NCBI GenBank assembly: GCA_013115145.1
Contig: JAAPAO010000255.1
Span: 1 to 46,348 of the forward strand
Length of the DNA stretch: 46,348 nt
Origin: Perkinsus chesapeaki
Taxonomy: Eukaryota > Perkinsozoa > Perkinsida > Perkinsidae
Direction: 5' to 3'
A model generated the notes under the pieces. That model searched no databases. It was not told the DNA's origin and saw only the letters and a program-made list of their open reading frames with translations. Of the stretch, positions 38,684 through 46,348 are shown one piece after another. Both the position numbers and the translations under genes were made by a program. The stretch's first letter is position 1; each line of letters starts with the position of its first letter.

Positions 38684-40128
38684 ATGTTTGAATCATCTTA
38701 TTATGTGTTCTTCGCCAAGAGGGTGATGAGGTCTAGCAAAGCTATAAGGATCCAGTCACTGCTAGAGACCAAGAAAGGCGCTAACGTTAATAATGTGAGT
38801 CGCTCGTAATGGACGACACTCGTGCTCCGGTACTGGGTTCACTTTCGGCATGCTCGGGACTCAAGCCTTAAGCTTTCGTAGGGCACGGCTATTCTCAGGT
38901 TACCACTGTCGGAATTTATCTGCATGGATTTCCTGATAGTGGGGTCCGACCAATCAAAAGCCGAGGGGAATTGCGGTTAACGGATGGCCTATTGCCGTAA
39001 GCCTGACTACGCGGCGTAGTCTACGCCATTCTTTCTCGGAGGAACTTTATTTTTTCTCTTGCCGTATAGGATAAAGAATTTGGTCAAATTCTTCAAGTAC
39101 GTGTATGTCGTTTCATATTCAAGGATTCTACTAACGGTCTTCTCAATGACCATGGCAGCAAGTTGCTGCCAGCAACAGTTGCTGAGCGACATCTATGTAT
39201 ATCGTTGGTTCTTGGTATTAACAGTAAACCTGGTCGCGGGTGGTACCGGCACCTGTGATGCCCATGTAGTGCAGCACTACGTAACCATCAACTTGTCCGG
39301 AGCCTTATGTTCTAATCGTGGATCTACTCGCTATGGTCAACACGTTCATGTTCGTATCGGATCCTGTTTTGACGAACCGCCAGGTCGGAACCGGCCTTGA
39401 CGATAAGTAGTAATCCTGCTTGGATCCCAAGTCTTTGGGTGGATTGTAACAACCCCGCTGCTCATGCATGCCCTCACACTCGATCACGTATTCCCTCACG
39501 CTCGATCGGGCATGCCTTCACGCTCGATCGGGCATGTCTTCACGCTCGATCGGACATGCCTTCACGCTCGATCGGGCATGCCTCCACGCTCGATCGGGCA
39601 TGCCTTCACGCTCGATCGGGCATGTCTTCACGCTCGATCGGGCATGTCTTCACGCTCGATCGGGCATGTCTTCACGCTCGAACATTCCATGGACGGTTCC
39701 TGATAAATTAAGAGACCGCTGGAAGCAGTGATGATAGTTCGAGTACCATTTCGGCTTTCTGACAGCCGCGCGGGCCACAGCGCAAGACACCGAAACCATT
39801 AGATACAGGTGAGGAAGCCATCGAAGTTGACGATAACTAATGATGTTGGCGAATTTTCTTGCCCTAAGGAAAATAACACTTTCAGACTGAAAGTTTCAGT
39901 GGATCTGTTAGTTCAAGCTAACGTCTTTAACCCCCAATGGTTATACTAAATCGGATGATATCTATCTGTGCGTGTACGTATAACATTCAATATCAGACTG
40001 ACGAGATCAACGAGGACATTGACAAGCCAACAGAATTGGTCCAACCAATGTGTGACAATTTGTCGAGGCTCGACCAATTTGATCGAGACCGCTATAATGA
40101 AAGAATCTCCCCAAACCTGGAAACATGA
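38684..40128 (+). CDS. Unknown gene, first and last exon candidates
   Basis: A first exon 38684-38794 reads MFESSYYVFFAKRVMRSSKA, then IRIQSLLETKKGANVNN, and ends at donor GTGAGTCG in phase 0. A last exon candidate begins after CAATATCAG at about 39996 and reads TDEINEDIDKPTELVQ, then NLSRLDQFDRDRYNERISPN, ending at TGA 40126-40128. Whether these belong together is unproven. Between them are an open stretch at 39059-39400 with a hydrophobic patch (YRWFLVLTVNLVAGG) and the minisatellite. No family is recognised. Confidence 0.4.
39477..39684. repeat. 22-bp minisatellite, about 9 copies
   Basis: Unit CACGCTCGATCGGGCATGYC plus TT, nearly perfect from 39499, with a diverged first copy. Because 22 is not a multiple of 3, all three forward frames stay open and give the same peptide repeat shifted. 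That is an effect of the repeat, not evidence of a gene. Confidence 0.95.
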
Positions 40129-40506
40129 TAGATATGATGGAGGTTGTCGTGAAAGTCCTTATTGTTGATGTTAGCATAATAAAGGTTGGAAGAGTTATGG
40201 CTCTCCACCTAATAAGATTCCCGGTATAATCATTTCTAGACTAGAAATTCTAGTATTCGGGTTGGTTGTTCAAAGTTGGCATGGGCCATTGCATTAAGTG
40301 AGACTCTCACCGTGAGAGGAAACCGACTTCCAAAAGAATCATCGGGGAAAAGCTGACTTCCAGTAATTCACTGGGAATTGAATCTTAATGGGTAAGAGTA
40401 TTTCCTTGCTGAGCAAGAAGAGTCTCTCCTCACTCGGCCTCCGTGAAGGCAGCATATGCCGCCTAGTTCCAAATTATATACAGTAGTCGCAAGTTAGTTC
40501 TCCCAG

Positions 40507-42371
40507 GTTGGTGGATGTGGAGTCGGCTAAGGTCGTCCATGGCAGTCGTATGAGCTCCAAGATGTCGGAAGCATTCCTTTCTAGCTCTGATGGAGATAAC
40601 CTCGCCTACTGTTCTTTCAACACGAATGGAGTTCCGAACTCTGAGTGAGACGAAACTTCTATTTCCCCCGTACTGGTTTGCTTAGTGGTGATTTCTATGA
40701 CAAAACTCTCATTAAAGACGTCGCTGATTTAGAGGCTGTTACCTCGTGGTTAAGGGAACACCTTCGGAGTCTCGAGCGGATATTCCTCATTGGCTTCAGC
40801 ACCGGTGAGTATTCATGTACGACTGGTTCCAGCTCCTCACTTGCTTGCTGAGACCACCCGACTCATCAGTGGACGATTTGGGTTCAATAACCAAATTTCG
40901 CTCGACTTAATTCGCGTTCGCTCCGGTACCTATTACAGTGGACACAGCGCTTTCACGCTACACGCGACACGCGCTCAGGTATTCAAGCCCAACTCAAACG
41001 CTTTCACGCGGCCCCTGAGACTGTGCAAAAACTGCATCTAGCAGATCTTGTTTCCACGCTAGCCTATTCATGGGCTGGGGAAAACCAATTCACTAATTCG
41101 TAGACTCCGAATGCAATTCACCGCCCATACAAATTTAGCCGGTAGCTTGTTCCAACCTGCCCTTTCAAGGTGCATTTCTGTCGGTTTGCGCTCCAGTGAT
41201 GACCAATGTCGTCTCCGAGAAGAGTCGTGCCTTGTTAAAAGGTGTCATTTCCATTGCGTGTCTGAGCGATCCCCATATTGGGGCCAAATTGGATTTCAAC
41301 CAGGAGCAGGTGAACTACTACTAGTACTCTACGAGAGCCTGATTTCCCGAAATATATACGCGGTTTATTATTGTAGCATTCCCAGCCACTCTCCGTCATC
41401 CGTAGCTCGCTCTACGGGCCTATGTGTGCGCCGTAGATAGTTTATTCGATTTGGTTATCTACATCATAACCCCACAACTCATAGCTCCAAGGCCAGAACG
41501 TTTCCTGCACATGGCAGAAGACTTTTGGAAGTTGTTCGCCGAACACTAATTTCGAGATGTTAATTTAATATTGTTGAACTCGGAGATGGGAAAATCTACT
41601 TCTACAGTGAGGGAAATTAGTTTCGAAAAATGACAGAGTACTTCGGCTGATGTCGACTATCAACCGAGACATTTTATGCCAGATAACTGCATGCCAAGAA
41701 ACAGGCGAGTGTCTGGTTAAATTCTGGCCTCTACTTGAAGTTGAGGTCAATGTGGGAACTGGTGAAGTTATGAACAACAAAGGAATCGAAGAGGCTTCTA
41801 AAGTAAATCGCAGCTAGAAGGATAAATCAGATATTCGGCTGCCTCAGCCTGAACCTGTTGAGTGGCGGTTGAGTCGAGCGTATTATGATAGCTATCTGGA
41901 CCTCCCAGCGAGAACCGAAATCACCAAACATTGGCCGGAAAAGCTGCCATTACTTTTGGTAAGGTTTATGCTCGAAGTGTCTCATTAGTTGGTAAATGAC
42001 AGGTCGTCCTTAGGTTCATGGTACAGGGGACGTGCTAGTTCCAAACGAGATGTCCGCTGAACTCCAGAAAGCCTTCCCAGTGGACACGACAGTCACCCGC
42101 ATTACGGTGGGACAGTTTCCCCTTAGCCTCTCCTAAAAAGCATTTGTTCTTTAATATTCGCTGGATGTCAACCAATATTTAAAAATGCACAGCTACGCGA
42201 ACATGCTGTATGATTAACCATAATCAGCGGAGCGAAGCGTTTCATGATTCATATTTGTAGGTGGCCGGCGCCAATCATTTCTTCTCGAGTCAGAAAGATA
42301 TGAAGAAGCTCCAGCTAGCAGTTAAAAACTTCTGCCACGATTTGAATGCTCAAACAACCAGCTCTTTGTGA
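40507..42371 (+). CDS. Alpha/beta hydrolase, multi-exon
   Basis: Exons 40507-40644, 40686-40804, 41170-41309, 41818-41958, 42014-42106, 42261-42371 (TGA), all in phase; the 5' start lies upstream and was not found. Landmarks in order: CSFNTNGVPNSDGDFYDK (oxyanion strand/loop region), FLIGFSTGAFLS (nucleophile elbow G-x-S-x-G), SIACLSDPH, SRAYYDSYLDLPARTEI, LPLLLVHGTGDVLVP (strand 7 and acid region), and VAGANHFFSSQ (catalytic His). This is a small serine hydrolase of the BAAT/CocE-related type seen in many protists; the substrate is unknown. The stop codon sits in TTTGTGAGCGGAGCG. If that GT were a donor for a 45-nt intron ending CCCCAG (42412), the end would change to ...SSFG and stop. Confidence 0.82.
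42107..42260 (+). repeat. Hydrolase intron with reversed CGCTTCGCTCCGCT motif
   Basis: GTGGGACAG...ATTTGTAG. At about 42228 it has CAGCGGAGCGAAGCGTTTCA, the complement of the motif at 12052 and 28303. A further relative, GAGCGGAGCGACGCAATATT, follows the stop codon at 42371. Confidence 0.8.
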
Positions 42372-42468
42372 GCGGAGCGACGCAATATTCATTTACTTCC
42401 TTAACACCCCAGCGGCTAGTGTCACATTGAAAGAGCCATTCTGCGCAGTTTGATAGAGTTTTTGTCAT

Positions 42469-45400
42469 ATGTCTCATGCCTGCGTTAACTGCGGCGGGTC
42501 CCATACCGATTCGATGGCCATATTATCTTGTTGCCATCGTCTTTGCTCATCTTGCTCCGAACTATGCCTAAAGTGCCCCCGCTGCCCTCTCGATCAAACG
42601 AATGACAAATTCCTGTTACCCCCGACCCCCGCCGATCCGTGCCAGATTTGCTTTTCCGAGGCCCCAGCCGGATATGACTGTCGATCCTGCATTGGGTCCG
42701 ACGGTCGGCCGACTGCCATGTGCGATGATTGCGCACGGCATCACGCGCGGGCTCGCGCGACGGCGACGCATGAGTTGTGTTCTCGGGTGAAGGCAGCTGA
42801 ATGTCCTTCGTGCTCGCGGCCAGTGGAATCGACGAAAGATATATATTTCTGCGCATCGTGCCAAATTGCAGTATGCTCCAACTGCTTGGAAAGGGCCCAC
42901 GAAGACCACAACTGTCGGCCAGTCACAGAGTCACTCGCCGCGAAATTGCGACATAGTCTGGCCGAAGGTGCCCCCAAAAAGTGCTCAGAGATAATCGGCC
43001 GAGGAGTAATCCAGTGCGACGCTATTTTGAACTTGGCGGACAAAACTTACCAAAATCAAGATGCAAGATTGACCGATCTCGAGAAGGAAATTCTGTCGGC
43101 GGTCGGGGAACGATTCAAAGAGTTGCGGAAACTTCTACGACTGCAAGATGAACAGGTTCGAAGTGACGTGAGTCTGGTGCGGGAGAAACTCTTATATGTG
43201 GTCGAGGCCGAGAGCTTACTCGAAACGGCGAGGGGGGATGTTGAAGGTTGGGGCCCGAGGGAAGTGACACTAGTATATGGTATGTTGAAAAAAAGAGAGA
43301 AAGAAGTTACGGAATTGACCGCAAATTGTGGTAAAAATGCCACAGATGGTGACCCGGTGAGTTAGCCTTGCAGGGAAGCTTTGCCGGACGATTAACGAAC
43401 GGAAACTCAGACAGTTCCTCAACCTTGACGGCATTCAAGAATTGCTCGACGGAATTACGCGCTTCGGTGGGACGCAGGAAGGTGGCGCAATTTAGGATAG
43501 CTGTGACAGGTTCGGTGTCCCCGTGGAAAAATATGATATTCCCAATCGATCTAAGTAGACCAGATGGACGAGACGGCATGACTGAGCGAGCAGTTGATGA
43601 AATCTGTAAGAACTCCTCCGGATTTTTCTTCCTGTTCATATGATACATGCCTCCCTTCTAGGTGGAGTTGCTCATTTTTATTTAGTCGCAAAATCTCAAG
43701 GAAAGGATAACATCGGGAACGCCAATATGCGCAAATCATATCGAAGGCATTGAACTTCCGTCGACCTCCTCTCCGTCAATTTGGAGTTCCTCAACTTCAA
43801 TTTCGATCGCCCGTCCACATTACTGTTTCCCGAATGCGATGTGGTCTTTTGGTACTTGACAGCGCTTCTTAAACTTTGTCGCGGAAGCACCGTCTCGGTT
43901 GTTGCTTCATAAGTACATCAAATTTTGTCAGAATATCAACTCGCTTATTAAATCTGAAACCACCTATGAAATCTGAGTAACACCTTTGCACAGTATCAAA
44001 CAAACTTGAGTTATTCATTGGTAATCATCTTCACTAGATACGACAACGGAGAGGTCACCAGCCTCCATCACTCGAAGCAATATCCTAAATTATGGGGGAC
44101 TTCACATCAGATCCGATAAAGATATCACAGCGGACGGCATTGGCCCCCTTACCGACCAAATCGGTATTCCAGTTTACTCGCAAATGAAAGAGGCTGCTGC
44201 TGCTGCTGCTCTTCAGGGGACTTCACTGGAGGATCTGGTCTCGGCCAATTCCGCTCACCATACAGTGTTTGCAATCATGCAGGAAAGATGTTCATCTCTG
44301 ATAGTCTGAACCATCGAGTAGGTTGTATTATGATTATAGCTCAGCCCCGAATTCTACACTTGATCCTTGATAAACTACAACTGTATCACTCCGTTTGGCT
44401 CCGCCATCTCGCCATATCAAATCTGCTGACTCTCGTAGCTGACTCTAATCTCGCTCGCCTCAACATAGTTCGTCAATAGCACCACGACTTCTACCATACA
44501 ATTCGTCCACGCGGCTGATGTACGCAAATTGTTGAAATAATCCATTTAATGCTATCACGTAAGTTGGACAGCGCAAATGAATTTTAACTTATTAATAAAA
44601 CAAAGGTCATACCGAAGCAGTATGATCGGTGGTGATAGGCTAACCGATCCTATTGGGCTTGGAACTCGCACACGTCAATTTACAGGTACAAGTATTCGAC
44701 ACCAACACGCTCGAACTGCAGTACACCATCGGTCAGCGCGGTGACGGTGAGGGAGAGTTTTGTGACCCGAGCGGCATAGGCGTCGATAAAAATGGAAGGA
44801 TCATCGTGGCCGAGTATGCGATGATGATGTTGGCAGCTGAACTCGGACCATTGCCGCAGATATGGAAATGATCGGATACAAATATTCGATAATGAAGGGA
44901 AGTTTCTGCAATGTTGCGGAAGTTTCGGATCTGGTCAAGGAGAATTCTATGGGCCATTTGGAGTCCACATTTGTCCAGCCACTCAAAACCTGTTAATAAC
45001 AGACTCGTGTAACCATCGTGTGCAGGTGAGATTATCGCAATTTAACCAGGTCTTACTGAACATAGTAAGGGCAATTTGAGGTATCTTTCACCACATTTGA
45101 ATAGCACAACTCTCAAGATGTAAAATAAAGTCTTGCTTTTCGTTATTGCTACTCATCTTATCACAGCAGTGTACTATCCAGTTCTGTCTTGTGCGGCTCC
45201 TCAGGTCTTGTCTCCGACTGGCAAGTTCCTGTTCGCTTTTGGTCGCAAGGGTTCCGCCCCCGGGGAGTTCCTCTATCCCGAAGGCATCGGTACGACAATC
45301 GATGGAAGTTTCATAATTGTGTCGGATAAAGACAATGGGCGTATACAAGTCTTCACACAAAAGGGAGAGTAGGGCGACTCCATTTTAGTTGAATACTCCT

Positions 45401-45575
45401 CGGAAGGTTCGTTCGGCAAATCACAACTGCTTCCGAGGCTTGTGGTGCTCTAAGTGGCCCGCTTGGTGTTGCCGCTGATGTGCAGGGAAGACTGTATTGT
45501 TGCGATTGTGGCAATTCCAGAATAGTCTGCATTGAAATAACCGGAGAAGTAGTTAATAACACAGTTCGCCAGTGA
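42469..45575 (+). CDS. TRIM-NHL-type protein (RING, B-boxes, coiled coil, NHL repeats)
   Basis: Exons 42469-43348, 43374-43481, 43510 onward, 44217-44317, 44686-44813, 44860-45025, 45205-45368, 45407-45575 (TGA); the part between about 43650 and 44216 is unresolved. Exon 1 starts with a RING-like finger (CVNCGGSHTDSMAILSCCHR, LCSSCSELCLKCPRC), a first B-box-like zinc site (CQICFSEAPAGYDCRSC), a B-box 2 (CASCQIAVCSNCLERAHEDH), then a long coiled coil (ARLTDLEKEILSAVGERFKE). The 3' exons give NHL repeats: GGSGLGQFRSPYSVCNHAGK, MFISDSLNHRVQVFD, GEGEFCDPSGIGVDKNGR, SGQGEFYGPFGVHICP, APGEFLYPEGIGTTIDG and ALSGPLGVAADVQGRLY. Animal relatives are ubiquitin ligases and RNA-binding repressors. Introns of 46 nt (44814-44859), 38 nt (45369-45406), 25 nt and 28 nt are inferred. 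Confidence 0.82.
43349..43373 (+). other. 25-nt candidate ultra-short intron
   Basis: GTGACCCGG...CCTTGCAG. Splicing gives TDG-KLCRTINERKLRQFLNLD in phase; unspliced, the frame ends at TAG 43363-43365. Confidence 0.45.
43482..43509 (+). other. 28-nt candidate ultra-short intron
   Basis: GTGGCGCAATTTAGG...GTGACAG, phase 1 on both sides, giving TRFGGTQEGSVSPWKN. It contains GTGGCGC, the core of the GCGC intron family. Confidence 0.45.
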
Positions 45576-46348
45576 CCGGTTACTTAGGTCCTTTGGTCCA
45601 GCGATTCATCGAACAAGAACGACAACGGTCGTCAGCAACAGCCTTACACTTTTCCGGCCCCAACAGGAGTTGTAAGATACCTCTAATCTTATTATACGAT
45701 CACCTTCTCAGTGTATCGATCCTTCTGGTACACTGTATGTCGTTTGCGATCATGCTGTAATGATTTTTGGTCGAGAAGCACGTCAAAGAGTTGGCTAGTT
45801 TCATATGAGCTCCTTATTGTGGTGTTGCACAACTTAAGTCAGAGATGGAGAACCTCTTTTGTGTAATCGAGCCAGTTCGACTAGCGCACATGTTGTTGTA
45901 CGTAGACCAATATCATTCCTAAAAACAGCCACATCCTTCCAATCGAGTCATGCAAATCTAGGGGCACTCCGATCCCAGCCGAGAGCAGGCCCACTGGGTC
46001 AAATCTCACACCGCTTGGCGACTTGCTCGAGGAGCAGACTCACTGTATTTTAGCTGCTAAGCCACAGGACGATCGATGGTCGCTGCCTCTCGGAAATATG
46101 ATTCAATTTATATTAACTTGGTATTGTCAAAAGTGTGCATGAGACGGGTCAAGGAAGGTAACAAGTAAAGGCGGGGTGAATCTTCGGCACCAACTCTCAC
46201 AGCGACATTCTAACCAGCAAACGTGAGACCGACCCCGGTGCTACTGCGTGAGTGACCGAGGTGCGTAATAGTCCTCGTAAAATCCCATCGAACACGGGAG
46301 TGCGGGAGGAATACTCAAACCCGAAACCCGAACACACTCCAAAAGTTG
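45576..46348. other. Downstream region, no gene seen
   Basis: Short ORFs without motifs. The last bases contain AAACCCGAAACCCGAAC, like the array at 25104. Confidence 0.45.

Noticed and set aside
39477-39684. Regular 22-bp repeats resembling a CRISPR array
   Set aside because: Units are contiguous with no variable spacers, and the genome is eukaryotic; it is a minisatellite.
39397-39731. Three overlapping plus-strand ORFs with SRSIGHAFTLDRACLHA-type repeats
   Set aside because: They arise because a 22-bp unit without stops is open in all three frames; no start context or homology supports a gene.
40980-41103. Exon-like open frame GIQAQLKRFHAAPETVQ in phase after the hydrolase GFSTG exon
   Set aside because: The alternative acceptor at 41169 gives GFSTGAFLSVCAPVMTN, which fits alpha/beta hydrolases much better, so this stretch is treated as intron.
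42485-43043. Several minus- and plus-strand ORFs of about 100 aa in the TRIM first exon
   Set aside because: They overlap a GC-rich zinc-finger coding region and have no independent features.

Overview
The window is nuclear DNA of a protist with many introns. There are no operons, no Shine-Dalgarno sites and few long ORFs. Nearly every gene is broken into exons of 24-300 nt by GT-AG introns, many only 38-55 nt long. The gene content (RAP-domain protein, Bin3 RNA methyltransferase, PNUTS-like PP1 subunit, dolichyl-diphosphatase, phosducin-like protein, TRIM-NHL protein, SLC35-type transporter) and this architecture fit an alveolate of the Perkinsus type. That assignment is inference; no rRNA or mitochondrial marker is present. 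A 100-N assembly gap lies at 10441-10540.

Layout. 0-8.4 kb (+): a MAP2K/STE-like kinase (to 3323), a RAP-domain protein (about 4550-7736) and a short unknown gene (about 7832-8419). 8.4-11 kb: a decayed copy and an intact copy of a small secreted-protein gene on the minus strand, then a tandem duplication around the assembly gap. 11.8-17.8 kb (+): phosducin-like protein, dolichyl-diphosphatase, a single-exon unknown protein, and a 2OG-Fe(II)-oxygenase-like gene with an intact tRNA-Pro antisense in one intron. 18.9-24.5 kb: a GH18-like secreted protein (+), an SLC35F6-like transporter (-) and a four-exon membrane protein (+). 24.5-32 kb: AT-rich sequence, a basic protein, a PNUTS-like gene and poorly resolved exons. 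32.3-38.3 kb (+): a 15-exon Bin3/MePCE-type methyltransferase with a mariner-like element in one intron. 38.3-46.3 kb (+): exons of an unknown gene, a 22-bp minisatellite, an alpha/beta hydrolase and a TRIM-NHL gene.

The most unusual feature is the introns. When I rebuilt the genes by protein homology and reading-frame phase, several complete introns turned out to be copies of a few short sequence families. (1) tRNA-like sequence: mostly the tRNA 3' half with its T-arm/B-box and trailing T-run, in either orientation; one full-length tRNA-like 78-nt intron; and one intron holding an intact tRNA-Pro. (2) A 20-bp palindrome, AATCGATC-N4-GATCGATT. (3) A GTGGCGCGCG motif, also in both orientations. 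(4) A CGCTTCGCTCCGCT motif, in both orientations. They occupy whole introns in unrelated genes (kinase, dolichyl-diphosphatase, PNUTS-like, unknown gene), and one gene carries three in a row from two families. This looks like intron gain by introner-like elements, one family apparently derived from tRNA.

Gene models were made by eye. Junctions marked as phase-consistent were checked by codon arithmetic only, not by transcripts.
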